Positions 23,494 through 36,359 of a DNA stretch of 64,000 bases are shown one piece after another (the first letter of the stretch is position 1; every line of letters begins with the position of its first letter). The stretch comes from Pomacea canaliculata (Eukaryota > Mollusca > Gastropoda > Architaenioglossa > Ampullariidae). Both the position numbers and the translations under genes were made by a program. The notes under the pieces are model-generated. The model had not been told where the DNA came from. It did not search any database and was given only the letters and a program-made list of their open reading frames with translations. The stretch is from NCBI RefSeq assembly GCF_003073045.1, contig NC_037596.1, positions 28,370,392 to 28,434,391 on the forward strand, given 5' to 3'.

Positions 23494-24833
23494 GCATCAG
23501 CAGCAGCAGCAGCGTAAACAGAACCAGTAGCATCAAACGTGTCTGTTCTGTAGTAGACACCATGTAGTATTTAAGTATACATTTTTGATACACTAATTTT
23601 TTTTTTATTCTTCTCAAAGTGTGCAGCCTTTCAGAGTAAATACTAATTAAAAATACTAACGTACTAAAAGAAAGGAAATTATAAAGGTTACGAGACGGAA
23701 ATCACACATTATCAATGAGTGATTACCTGGAAGTTCACAATAGATAGGGATTAATTTACATATTTGGGCAGCTTCGGCACTAATTAAAGTTATCACTTAG
23801 TTAAAACGAAACCAAGCTATAATAATAATTTTCGTTATTATAATTATAATTAATTATATTATAATTACAATAATTATTTCTATAATTATAATAATAAAAA
23901 ATAAGCAAAATTAGTACAGAGAGCATACTCCCATGCTCTTAACTCTTAAGAACAAGAACGAGACATGAGCAGCATACGAGCGACAGGAAAACAAACAAAT
24001 AACATAAAAGCTATAAAAGAATAAATTACCGTACTAAACGAAGAATAAAATCAAATTCAGAAAACACAAATATATTTTATCAACAAGCTACTTTCTTTCT
24101 CAAAGGACTTAAACTATTTAAAGACTGGCAGTCGGGTACATATCATGAAACAGATGCTACCTGTGGGAGGTTGGTAGTTACTGTCTTCAAAGAGTTCAGG
24201 ACTATTGACGCCAGTGTCTGGATGTAGGAAAGATAAACAAAAGGATGAGAACAAATGTTGACAGTGTATCGCCTACTCTGTCACTGTTCGCTGTGATGTA
24301 GTCTGTATCGCTGGTACAAACCACAAAATCAACTCCAAGATCATTAGTTAAGAGAATGCATTGCTACTCATTAAAGTTATTGCTTGTCAAAACTGCAGGA
24401 ACAAAGTATATCTTAATTTACGCACCAATTCATTTAGGAAAAAAATTAAAATAAAACTTTGATGGCAAATCTTTCTTTAATGTCATGTTCGACATTTGCA
24501 TACAGATTGAGTTCCTTATCTAGCTGGAGCTATGGGTAGGCAAAGAAGTAAATCTTAGTGGTCTTAATTATGTATCGATGGTAGGTTGGTCCCCGAGGAC
24601 AACACTTTTGCGAACTCAAGAACAAGTGTCTCATTTCAAAATTACAAGGCTCTACTTAAAGCCCGACAATCTTATTGTGTCGCCAAAGACGTGGTGATAA
24701 AATTGTGGCAAAGATGTCTGGCTGAACTATTTATCTGTCCATTGTAGCTTCTACAAGAGATAGAGAGAGAGTATATGATTTGGACGAGAGTTATCTTCTT
24801 GTCACTTGTGTGACTTAAATGGAGATATAAACA
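22950..24833. other. Intergenic between peptide genes 3 and 4
   Basis: Contains an (ATC)n tract at 23425-23500, an AT-rich palindromic stretch of AATTATAATTA type near 23820-23890, and from about 24110 the distal flank unit (GACGCCAGTGTCTGGATGTA and following) that recurs before the later peptide genes. No gene. The open frame over the ATC tract is a microsatellite artefact. Confidence 0.6.
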
Positions 24834-24973
24834 TGGCCACAGCTGAACGAGATCTGATACGCGTCTCCCCTCTCTTTTTCTTTCTATATATTTCGTTCGT
24901 TTAACAGGTGATTAGACATACACATCCCTACATTTACTTTGTTGCTTTTGCTGAGGTGCCAAAACTTTAAATG
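24834..24973 (+). promoter_or_regulatory. Promoter module and first exon, peptide gene 4
   Basis: GGCCACAGCTGAACGAG, CTGATACGCGTCTCCCC, a pyrimidine tract and TATATAT at 24885. The first exon, containing ACATACACATCCCTACATTT, ends ATG at 24973 with donor GTGAGTT. Confidence 0.7.
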
Positions 24974-25665
24974 GTGAGTTCACTGTAAAAAGTAAAAAAA
25001 TCCTTTACTGATTCGTATTGAGAATTTTTACAAATAATAATTTATTACTACTAAAGCAGTGAAAACCGACAAAGAGGATTTAAAGAATAAAAAAAACTCG
25101 TTGCTGATTTACATAAATAACAACCATTTATCACATGGTGGTTGTTCCAAAACAACAATTTGTAAAAAAGCTATGTTTTTAAAAGTGTTTGCAAAACTAA
25201 AACAACGACTTGCGCAGTGTACCTCCCTATATACAAATATTGCAATGAAATGTTGTTATAGACACGAACAGTCAATAGACGTGTAGAGTGAAACATACCA
25301 AAGGGTGTTTTAAACATATATTACAATATTTTTAGTTAAGGGCCTGTTTCTTAACTCTAATTTCCATTTTAGTTATGTCCAAACCTTTTTACTAATAAAG
25401 TCTATGTATGATTTGTTTACATTGTATTTACAGTTTGCAATAAAATCAAACAGAAGCTTAATTGAAGTTTTATTAGAAAAACCCTGATATCAGTGTTTCT
25501 CTTGTCGATTTTATTTAGGATATAAGGAGGACTTGTAGTAGAACTGCTCTCTAAATTAGAAACATTGTCTAATCTTCATAAAAAATAAACATGTTTTTGT
25601 TCTACTTTAATAGTTTACATACAAAAACTAACTCATAGTCAAACCACATTATGTTCTGAATGCAG

Positions 25666-26954
25666 ATGAAGGTTGCCGTGCTGCTGCTGCTGGTGATGGC
25701 TGTAGTTACGCAATGGCAAGTCACGGAAGGCGTAAGTTGATAGAACTGAATTATTGCAAGAAAGCGAAGAACTTTGTTTTCGTTTTTTCCGGAAACTAAT
25801 TTATGCTTTCTGTAAAGTTTGCAACTTCTAAAACATCTTAAAGAGATAATGTAGTCAAGTAAATAACCCAGAAACTGTATGAAGCTACGTTTTGCAAGAG
25901 AAGAAGTTACACCACCCCTCTGCCACCAATCTTAGGGGATTAATTACCAAACACTGGTAAGAGACAGAGTAGCTTCTCCTTCAGAGAGAAAGCGAAAATG
26001 AGTGAAAAGAAGATAAAAAATAAGAAGTATTGTACAATAAAAGATAATAAAAGCATTACAGACCGTCTGGTCTTGACATCAGTGTCAAATGAGTGGGCAA
26101 ACTCCTTACAGAATATATAGCCAGGATATAAGTCTGGAAAATACATGTAGTAGAAATGCATTAGTAAGAGCTGCAAACAGCGAAAAATTTCGTTGAAAGA
26201 GCATCCAGTGGTCTAGAGTTAAATAAACATTGTTTGTAACACTAAAAGTAACACGAAATACTTTGCAGCGTCTTTCTATAATCTGTGTGATTCCTTGATA
26301 TTTTTACTGAGATAATGTGTACCTTTTATAAATTTGTTAATGAAATAGTACAGAGGGTAAGGGTCACCTACTGTCACCTACGTGCATAGTACTCAGGGAA
26401 CAACGTTCTCGTCTTAGAGAGTAAACGTGTAACAAGATTTACCTGTGAGTCCGATGTCCACAGCTTTGCAAAGTGAATGCTTTCTGTAAGCTACAAGAAA
26501 CATTGCTTTGTTAGAAATCTTTTTGAGTAGATTTTGAGTTTATTATTTTATCGTTCATCGGAGCTTCAATTGCTGCAATAAAGACACAGAGAATAGTTAT
26601 CTAAGAAAAATCCCTCATCAGTAATATGTTGTACGTTATCTGTAATTTAGTAATTCTAGTGCTATAATTAGTGTTCTCTTTTTCATTAATGTAAATAAAG
26701 GCAGGTGTACAAAAAGTATACAATGATATTAGCCATTGTGTTGAAATAAAACAAGTCTTTCTTTAATGTTTATGTAAAATATGTGTGTGTGTGTGTGTGT
26801 GTGTGTGGGTTGGTGTGTGTGTGTGTGTTTGTGTGTGCCCGATATGTTGCAGTGTAGGACCAAGGGACAACATTGTTTACCTTCTGTCCACTGCTGTAAG
26901 GGCTTGATATGCGAAGCCGTTTCTGTTATGCCTATATTATTCGAATGTCGGTGA
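25666..26954 (+). CDS. Secreted cysteine-rich peptide 4, six-cysteine knot type
   Basis: Coding exons 25666-25731 and 26853-26954; 55 residues. The signal exon starts MKVAVLLLLVMAVVTQWQVT at the acceptor GAATGCAG and ends EG before GTAAGTTGA. The mature exon reads C-x6-C-x5-CC-x4-C-x11-C-R with core HCCKGLIC. The acceptor is preceded by a TG tract at about 26779-26829. AATAAA is at 27074. This is the first of the second subgroup (genes 4-7), whose signal exons and introns are nearly identical while the mature loops differ. Knot-type secreted peptide; target unknown. Confidence 0.8.
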
Positions 26955-27084
26955 CCAGATGGGACGCACTGTCTGCACGCTAACAAGTTGTAAAATGTTG
27001 AGTTAACATACACTTGATATTTTGACTTGTACTAAGTCCATTTCAAGATGGCTTATGCTCTCTTCTTCTGGATAATAAAGCAAT

Positions 27085-29120
27085 AATTTGACTCTTCTCG
27101 TGTGGATTTGTGATAAAAAGGATTAAAAAAATGTTACAGAACTGACTTCTTTAAAAGAGTTTTATTGCTTTGTAAAGAGCGGACAAATAGATTCGGAGAA
27201 GATAGTAAGGCGATGGGACCTTCATCTTGATCAAATAAAATTGAAAAATATATCAGGTATACGACTGAATTCAAATAAGAAATATTTTCTACATTGTTCT
27301 TTCGTACGGCGGAACCTGCTTATAAAATTTAGAGATCGTTAAAGGAAAAAAAGGAAAGACACTTTTGTACCCCGGTTCACCATCAATGATGTATGTTATA
27401 ATGTTTTATAGTTGGCAAAACGTTATGCGATCTAAAGAATAAGAGTCAGTGGGGGTTCTATTGTTGAACTTTGCTAAGCACCTAACACTATTCACGTTCA
27501 CACATGCTTGCAGGTTGTCTTAGTGCTTGAAACAGAGGTTGACTCATGAAAAAGTCACAAGTCAGTTGTTAGCAACAGCTAAACGTGAAAAAACACTCCT
27601 GTATACCCATATGTCTCATTGCACTCTCTTTCTTTTTCGCTCTCGCTCCAAAAACCCTTCAACATTAGTAACCGCACGACACATTAATGCTAAAGGTGGT
27701 AATAAAGGCAGGAGGTAAAAGGTGGTGATGTCATTTATATCGACAAAATGCTGATAGGAATGAGCCCCGAGGAAATAGTACGACAACAATGGGAAGGGAG
27801 CGAAAGGAAATTCCAACAGAATCGGGAAGGGACGACAAGACAGCAACAACAACAGAGTGGGAGAAAGCCTCATCAACAACCTGCACACGGAAGAGAGGGG
27901 CATCGTGGGACTTCTTTCTCCACCTTTGACCCCACTACTCATTCCACGCCTTCAATAACTAAGACGCAATCACAGGACCCGAAGTATGTTTAGCCCAGCA
28001 CAAAAGCAGGACACCACGCAGCCAAATACAACAGAGGACCTGCTACAAGAACTGAAAGCTAACAGTTAACAAAAGGAGTGATTACCTGGAAGTATTCAAT
28101 AGCTGGGGATTAATTTACACATTTGAGCATCTTTGGCACTAATTAAATTCATCACTGAGTTGTAACTGTCCTTAGAGGCTAACCAGCTCTGTGTGTGTGT
28201 ACGACAGTTTGTCCCTGCAGAGGCACTGGAACATTTTTTTTAGACCTGTGCCCGTCTAGCATGTCCGGCTCGGACAACAAGAATACCGATTCCAAAAAAA
28301 AAGCAATTTTTTTATATAGAACAGACTTTGCCTGCTGTTAAACACTGCAGGCCAGGACAACAAGAAATCGGGATCATCATTATCAACATAGGGTCTGACT
28401 CAGCCTTTTTAAGTATGGGACACTGAAACACATAGCACACACGCTAATAATAATAAACTATTGAAAGACTGGCAGTCAGGTACGTATCATGCAACAGGTG
28501 TTATCTGTGAGAGGTGGAAATAGTTACTGTCTGCACGGTACGGGACCATTGACGCCAGTGTCTGGATGTAGGGAAGATAAACAGAAGGATGAGAATAAAT
28601 GTTGACAGTGTATCGCCTACTTTGTCGCTGTTCGCTGTGATGTAGTCTGTATCACTGGTACACACCACAAAATCAACCCCAAGATCATTAGTGAAGAGAA
28701 TGCATTGCTACTCATTAAAGTTATTGTTTGTCTAAAACTGCAGGAACAAATGATATTTTAAATTACAGGCCACAAAGCTTTCCTTATGTTCGATATTTAC
28801 ATACAGATTGAGTTCCTTATCTAGATGGAGATATGGGTAAGCAAAGAAGTAAATCTTAGTGGCCTTAATTATATATCGATGGTAGGTTGGTCCCCGATTA
28901 CAAGACTGTTGATAAAATTAAGAGGAACTACCTAAAGCCCGACAATCTTATTGTATCGCCGATAACGTGGTGATAAAATTGTGGCAAAGGTGTCTTGTTG
29001 AACTATTTACCTGTCCATTCTAGCCTCTACAAGAGATATAGAGAGAGGGTAGGATGTGGACGAGAGTTATCTTCTTGTCACTTGTGTGACTTAAATGGAG
29101 ATATAAACTCGTCCTGTGAT
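27085..29120. other. Intergenic between peptide genes 4 and 5, with duplicated blocks
   Basis: From about 27480 to 28010 there is a block closely matched at 32950-33530, including two short open frames (27527-27718 and 27748-27993, the latter Gln-rich and starting MLIGMSPEEIV). Both duplicates keep the starts but the second frame differs in length, so coding is doubtful. A second block (28090-28450, CAGGCCAGGACAACAAGAAA) is matched at 36000-36360. From 28470 the distal flank unit recurs. No gene is supported. Confidence 0.5.
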
Positions 29121-29264
29121 AATGGCCACAGCTGAACGAGCTCTGATACGCGTCTCCCCTCTCTTTTTCTTTTTCTATATATTTTGTTCGTTTAACAGGT
29201 GATTAGACATACACATCCCTACATTTGCTTTGCTGCTTTTGCTGAGGTGCCACAACTTTAAATG
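29121..29264 (+). promoter_or_regulatory. Promoter module and first exon, peptide gene 5
   Basis: GGCCACAGCTGAACGAG, CTGATACGCGTCTCCCC and TATATATT at 29176. The first exon ends ATG at 29264, donor GTGAGC. Almost the same as the promoter of gene 4. Confidence 0.7.
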
Positions 29265-30061
29265 GTGAGCTCACTGTAAACAGTATAAAAAAATCCTTTG
29301 CTGATTCGTATTGAGAATGTTTACAACTAATCATTTATTACTACTAACCGACAAATAGGATTTAAAGAATAAAAAACTCATTGCTGATTTACATAAATAG
29401 CAACCATTTATCACATAGTTGTTGTTTGAAAACAACAATTTGTAAAAAAGCTATGTTTTTAAAAGGTATGATTTTTATAATCTTGACTAATTATTTGATT
29501 TTAATTTTTTTATTTGCTGCTTTACCTAGTATATAAATTATGAAGAAATTGTAGATTTAATTTTACGTTGACATTTTGTTTAAAACGCTAGAACTTTTCC
29601 TAGCATAAACACTCTATAGCTTCACCTTTTGCTTTTATTAATTGTCTAGCTATTCAAACACAACTGCCGTGTAAACGCTATTGTAAAGTCAGTGTTATAT
29701 GTTTGTCAGGCTGACCAAACTCTTTTATTATAAATCAGTTGAAGGTTTTTTGTTTACAACATTAAAACAATGACTTGCGCAATGTACTTCCCTGCATACA
29801 AATATTGCAATGAAATGTCCTTATAGACACACACTAACATTCAATAGACGTGTAAAGTGCATCATACCATAGGGTGTTTTAAACATTAATGACAATGTTT
29901 TTCTTTAAAGGCCTGTTTCTAAACTCTTATTTACATTGTATGTATGCCCAAACCTTTTGCTAATAACGTTTATGTATTATTTGTTTATGTTGTATTTACA
30001 GTTTGCAATGGAATCAAATAGAAGCTTAATTAGAGTTTATTACATTATGTTCTCAATGCAG

Positions 30062-31300
30062 ATGAAGGTTGCCCTGCTGCTGCTGGTGGTGATGGCTGTA
30101 GTTATGCAATGGCAGGTCTCGGAAGGCGTAAGTTGATAGAACGGAAATATTGCGAGAAAGCGAAGAACTAATTCACGTTTCTGTAAGGTTTGCATTTCTA
30201 AACCATCTTAAAGAGATAACTTAGTCATCCAAACAACCAAGAAACTGTATTAAGTTACGTTTTGCAAGAGACGAAGTTAAACCACTCCTCTGCCACCAAT
30301 CTGGGGGAATAATTACCAAACACTGGTAAGAGACAGAGTAGCTTCTCCTTGAGAGAGAAAGAGAAAGTGAGAAAGAAAGAGAGGAGAAATAAAAGTTATT
30401 GTACAATAAAAGTTAATAAAAGCATTTCACACCATCTGGTCTTGACATCAGTGTCAAATAAGTGGGCAAACGCCTTAAAAAATATTTAGCAAGGATACAA
30501 GTCTGGAAAAGACATGTAGTAGAAATGCAACAATAAGAGCTGCAAACACTTAGTGAAAATGTGTTAAATGAGTATCCAGTGGTTTAAAGTTAAATAAACA
30601 TTGTTTGTAACACTAAAGTATCAGTAACACGAAAAGCTTTGCAGCGTCTTTCTATAAGTGTGTGATTCTTTGTTAGTTTTACTGAGATAGTGTGTATTTT
30701 TTTTAAAATTTGTTAATGAAAGAGTACAGAGGGTAAGGGTCACCAACTGTCACCTACGTGCATAGTACTCAGGGAACAACGTTCTTGTCTTAGAGAGTAA
30801 ACGTGTAACAAGATTTACCTGTGAGTCCAATGTCCACAGCTTTGCAAAGTGAATGCTTTCCTGTAATCTGCAAGAAACATTGCTTTCTTAGATATCTTTT
30901 TGAGTGGATTTTGGCTGCATGAGTTTATAGTTTTAGGGGTTCATCGGAGCTTCTAATGGTGCAATAAAGACAGAGAAAAATCCCTCATCAGTAATATGTT
31001 GTACTTTATCTGTAATTTAGTAATTTTAGTGCTATAATTACTGTTCTCTTTTTTTATTATAGTAAATAAAGGTAGGTATATATAAAATGTATACAATGAT
31101 ATTAGCCATTGTGTTTAAATAAAACAAGTCTTTCTTTAATGTTTATGTAAAATGTGTGTTTGCGTGTGCCCGATCTGTTGCAGTGCAGGACCAGGTCAGA
31201 AGTTTGTCTCCCGCGAACAAAAAATCCTTCTGACGCCTGCTGTGAGGGTTTGAAATGCTCGTCCTTGTTTATATTTCCTCCATTTTTCTTATGCAATTGA
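30062..31300 (+). CDS. Secreted cysteine-rich peptide 5, six-cysteine knot type
   Basis: Coding exons 30062-30127 and 31184-31300; 60 residues. The signal exon, MKVALLLLVVMAVVMQWQVS then EG, starts right after TCAATGCAG; donor GTAAGTTGA. The mature exon reads C-x6-C-x10-CC-x4-C-x11-C-N; the last loop is strongly hydrophobic (SSLFIFPPFFL). The introns align with those of gene 4 over nearly their whole length, so the pair is a recent duplication, yet the mature parts share little beyond C-R-T and the CC core. AATAAA is at 31408. Target unknown. Confidence 0.8.
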
Positions 31301-31419
31301 CCTGATGACACGCACTGATCTGCACGCTAACAAGTTGTAAAATGTTGAGTTAACACAGACTTGATATTTTGACTTGTACTAAGGCCATTGCAGGATGTCT
31401 TCTGGTCAATAAAACAATA

Positions 31420-33995
31420 ATTCGATTTTTCTCGTGTGGATTTGTGATAAAAAGGAACACTGTTTAGAATCTTTCTTAATCATACCTTTTGTCTGTCAAG
31501 CTACACCTCTTTTCTTTTAAATATACGGATATGTACATGTATTAGCAACCTTGTTATCTCTTTTGTGGCTTTTATAAGCTCAGTTTTATATACATGTATG
31601 TAGCTTGATTCACCAGGCTTTATTGACTAAAGTTAACAGTAAACGATTTTTTTTTTTTAAACTGTAAAAATTTACATTTTGCCGAAATATAAGCCGTAGT
31701 ATTCTTTTGTTAACCATAAACCTTAAAAAATAATCCTTCTTTTTAGGATTTGTTTAAAGTAAGAAATATTAATAGGTATTAATAAGAGATAGCATTTCCG
31801 AGAACAGAGTACAGAAAATGCAAGGCTTTCCGCATAGTGCAACTGGGAAATACGCGAAAAGACAAAAGCAAAAGAAATTAAAAATCAACAGAAACAGAAA
31901 CCATTAAAAAAATGTAACAGAACTGACTGCTTTAAAAGAGTTAGTTTTATTGCTTTGTAAAACGCGGACAAATAGCTTCGGAGAGCCTAGTAAGACGATT
32001 GGACCTTCATCTAAAATAAAATTGAAAATATATCAGGAGTACCATTGAATTCAAATTAGAAATCTTTTCTGCATTGTTCTTTCGTACAGCGGATCCTGTT
32101 CACAAAATTTAGACATCGTTAAAGGGAAAGACACTTTTTGTACCCCGGTTCACTATCAAAGGACTTTTACTGTTTAAAGACTGGCAGTCGGGTACGTATC
32201 ATGCAACAGATGTTACCTGAGAGAGGTGGAAACAGTTAATGTCTTCACGGAGTACGGGACTATTGACGCCAGTGTCTGGATGTAGGAAAGATAAACAAAA
32301 GGATGAGAATAAATGTCGACAGTGTATTTCCTACTCTGTCACTGTTTGCTGTGATGTAGTTTGTATCACTGGTACAGACCACAAAATCAACTCCAAGATC
32401 ATTAGTTAAGAGAATGCATTGCTACTCATTAAAGTTATTGTTTGTCCAAAACTGCAGGAACAAATGATATCTTAAATTACAGACCACTTCAGGTAGAGAT
32501 AGCATTTCCGAGAACAGAGTACATAAAATGCAAGGCATTCGGCATAGTGAAACTGCAAGGGGAAATATGTAAAATAAACAGAAACCATTAAAAAATGTAA
32601 CTGACTTCTTTAAAAGAGTTAGTTTTATAGCTTTGCAAAGAGTGGACAAATATCTTTGTAGCTAGAACCTAGTAAGACGATGGGACCTTTATCTTAATCA
32701 AATTAATTGAAAAATATATCAGGAATACCATTAAATTCAAATACAAAATCTTGTCTACATTGTTCTTTGGTACAGCGAAACATGTTTATAAAATTCAGAG
32801 ATCGTTAAAGGAAAAAAGGAAGGCCGCTTTTTGTACCCGGGTTCACTATCAAAAATGTATATTATAATGTTTTATAGTTGGCAAAACGTTCTGCGATCTA
32901 AATAATAAGAGTAAGCGGGTGTTGTCCTATTGAACTTTGGTAAGCACCTAACAATGTGGACGGTCATACAGTCTTGTAGGTTGTTTTAGTGCTTGAAACA
33001 GAGGTTGACTCATAAAAAAGTCACAAGTCAGTTAGCAACAGCTAAACGTGAAAAACTACTCCTGTATACCCATCTGTCTCATTGTAATTTCTTTCTCTTG
33101 CGCTCTCGCTCCAAAAACCCTTCAACATTAGTAACCGCACGTCAAATTTATGTTAAAGGTGGTGGTAAAAGGCGGGAGGTAAAAGGTGGTGATGTCAGTC
33201 ATATCTAGAAAATGCTGATAGGAATGAGCCCCGAGGAAATAGTCAACAATGTGAAGGGAGCGAAAGGAAATTCCAACAGAATCGGGAAGGGACGACAAGA
33301 CAGCAACAACAACAGAGTGGGAGAAAACCTCATCAACAACCTGCACACGGAAGAGAGGGGCATCTTGGGACTTCTTTCTCCACCTTTGACCCCACTACTC
33401 ATTCCACGCCTTCAGTAACTAAGACGCCATCACTGGATCCGGGAGCGAGTATGTTTCGCCCAGCACAAGAGCAGGACACCCCACAGCCAAATACAACAAA
33501 GGACCTGCTACAAGAACTGAATGAAGACGCTCAACAGTTGACGAAAGATGGTAGCAATCATGGGATAAACATTACACAAGAGTTATCTTATCAGTGACCT
33601 CCCTTATGTCGCCTCGCAATCTGGATACCCTATACCTACTTGAAAATGTGAGTAGACATGTTTCTCCTTCCCCTATTTAACATTTATATCCGTGAAGATA
33701 ATATGTAGGTGAGCTCTACCTCAAATATAACAACTGTCATTAATAAATATAAGCTCAGTGTACGGTTGAAATGTGCGAAGAGTCTGAAATATGTGTTATT
33801 TATTGAAGTGCTTTGAAAACTATCTGTATTTGTGTAAGCTACAACTAAGAGTTAAAGACAAACCACTACAACCTATGCTGTTTCTAGTGTTTCCAGTGTC
33901 AGCTGGTCCTTTCATAGGGTAGGGCATTTTAAGGTGGAGGAAGAATTTGTGTAGATTGTCAGGGATATGTTTGTTGATCTATTTATATAAATTGA
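31420..33995. other. Intergenic with repeated 3'-flank and 5'-flank blocks
   Basis: Segments recur: GAGATAGCATTTCCGAGAAC near 31787 and 32497, the distal flank unit from 32170, and the block 32950-33530 matching 27480-28010. From about 33628 to 33996 lies one of two direct repeats (ATACCTACTTGAAAATGTG and following) that bracket the LINE fragment. The open frames in this block look like those at 27.5 kb and are not supported as genes. Confidence 0.5.
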
Positions 33996-33996
33996 T
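33628..33996. repeat. Direct repeat, left of LINE fragment
   Basis: About 370 bp beginning GGATACC and CTACTTGAAAATGTG; matched at 35594-36006 with moderate divergence. Together they bracket the LINE-derived sequence. Confidence 0.65.
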
Positions 33997-33999
33997 GTA

Positions 34000-35593
34000 T
34001 GCGGGAGGTTTTTTCTGTTTTGTTTATGTACTGTTTAATATTGTTTAAGCAGCTCCTACTAGCGGGTTAGTGTTTTAGGTTTTTTTTTCTTTTCTCTGGA
34101 GAGGAAGGGGTCTGGACAAGGGGCCAAAAACATTAGATCATTACTCAGGGGAAAAAATGGTGAATGTTTTATGTCACCCTGCCAATCCTGTGAAAAAATT
34201 CATGTTTGTTCATCTTCTTTTGTTTGTCTATGTATGTCCTGTGTCATGTTTTCTAAATTTTCCATCTGTTCGTTTGCCACCAAATAATTATATATCAGTT
34301 TATGATCATCATTTGGGGGCTCATCTATGGAATGCATGTATTAACTACAGTTCTCGTCATGGTTATTCAAAAGTTCTATCAATTAATGTTCTGTCTTCTT
34401 TACTGTTGCATTAGAATTATTTCAATATGAGCATAAACTCACCAATTATTTTAGCTTCAGTGAACTGTCAGGGCCTAGTTGACATGCGTAAGAGGAGAGA
34501 TGTTTTTTCATTATTTATGTAATAAGGTCTTTTCAGTTTATCTGTTACAAGATACACATTTTGAGCATAAACAGGAAGTAATGATATCTGCGGAATGGGG
34601 TTACTCTTGCCTTTTTGCATCCTACAGTTCTTCCTCACGTGGGGTGGCAATCCTATTTAACAACAATTTTGAATTTTCAGTTAAAAAAGTGTATAGAGAC
34701 AATGGGGGAAACTACATTAAAGCATTGATAAAAACACTAGAAAAAGATATTCTAATTTGTAATGTCTATGGGCCAAACAAGGATAACCCAAAATTCTATT
34801 CGCATCTAGAAGAGTGTGTGAGGCAATGAAGTATAGATAACATTGTGATTGGGGGTGATTGGAATGTTGTTTTGAACTTTCAGCTAGACTGTCATAATTA
34901 TAAGCATAATAGCAATACAAGAGGGCAAAAGCAAATTGATAAGATGATTGCAAATTTGAACCTGGTAGATATATGGCGTGAATTAAATCCAGAAGTACTA
35001 AGATGCACTTGGCTTAGAAAAAGGCCCCTCCAGCAAAGCAGGTTAGATTACTTTCTTATGTCGGATTCACTTTCAGATCTTGTTGTGGATGCGGATATCA
35101 CCCCGGGATACCGAACTGACCATTCATTGATCACTTTATCATGAAGCAACAAAGAAGAAGAAAGGAGATTTAATTTATGGAAATTAAACTCATCACATTT
35201 AAGAGATAAAAAATATCTAACTCAAATAAATAATATTATTAGAGAAGTTATAGAAGAATACTCAGCCTTTCAATATGAAAGAAATAATTTGGGAAATATT
35301 CCTTTGATGGAATTACAGCTGGTTATATCGGATCAGACCTTTCTAGACACTATGCTAATGAAAATTAGAACAAAAATAATTGCTTATGCAAGTAAGAAGA
35401 AAAAACAAAATAAGGAAAGGCAAAAATCATTAGAAAAAATAATTACACACTTGGAAGGTAAAGGAAAGATGAATGAGGAAGAGCTCAATGAACTGGAAAG
35501 GAACAAAAAGGGAACTTATTAGTATAAGGGAAAAGAAAATGGAAGGTGTATTGATTCGCTCCAGAGCACGGTGGATAGCAGAAGGTGAGAAAG
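34000..35593 (+). mobile_element. LINE 5' fragment with APE-type endonuclease domain
   Basis: Non-LTR retrotransposon remnant. Frames from about 34428 encode pieces of an apurinic-type endonuclease: ASVNCQGLVDMRKRRDVF at the start, a middle part with RGVAILFNNNFEF and ICNVYGPNKDN, then IGGDWNVVLN, CTWLRKRP, SRLDYFLMSD and YRTDHSLITLS. These are the usual endonuclease landmarks of L1/Tx1-like elements. The frame changes near 34510 and stops near 34828 before resuming, so the copy is dead. A Lys/Glu-rich helical stretch (35290-35520) follows, and the element ends before any reverse transcriptase. The part from 34000 to 34430 would be its 5' untranslated region. Confidence 0.8.
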
Positions 35594-36006
35594 TAACTCT
35601 GGATACCTAATACCTACTTGAAAATGTGTGTGAATAGACATGTTTTCCTTCCCCGATTTTGTATTTGTATGCATGAAGATAATATATTGGTGAGTTATGC
35701 CTCAGATGTAGCTAATGTCATAAGTTTATAGATAAGTATAAGTTTAATGTCCAGTTGAAATGTGCGAACTGCCTGAAATATGTGTTATTTATTGATGTAT
35801 GTTGAAAGCTATCAGTATTTGTGTGGGCTACAACTAAATGTTAAAGACAAACGTCTACAACCTAGGCTATTACTAGCGTCAGCTGATCCTTTCATAGGGT
35901 AGGGCATGATGAGATGGAGGAAAGATTTGTGTAGATCGTCAGAGATATAATTGTTGATCTATTTATGTAAATTGATGTGTGCGGCAGTTTTTGTTATGTT
36001 TTGTAT
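35594..36006. repeat. Direct repeat, right of LINE fragment
   Basis: Copy of 33628-33996, joined to the abrupt end of the LINE fragment. Followed at about 36000-36360 by a block matching 28090-28450. Confidence 0.65.
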
Positions 36007-36359
36007 AGCTTTGGCACTAATTAAATTTTTCATCACTAGTGTGCAGCATGTAAACTGTCTACGAGACGGAATTATAAAGAGCTAACCAGCTCTTTGTGGC
36101 ACTGTAAATTCATCACTTAGACGGGCTTGTCCCTGCAGAGGCACTGGAACATTTTTTTAGACCTGTGCCCGTCTCGCATGTCCGGCTCGGACAACAAGAA
36201 TACCATTAAAAAAAAAGCACTGTTAAACACTGCAGGCCAGGACAACAAGAAATCGGGATCATCATGATCAACATAGGTCTGACTCAGCCTTTCTTAAGTA
36301 TTGGACACTGAAACACATAGCACACACGCGGATAATAATAATAGTTATACTAATTTTAT

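Noticed and set aside
23351-23617. Poly-Met/Leu open frame on the minus strand
   Set aside because: Reads through an (ATC)n microsatellite; no signal, splice context or paralogue.
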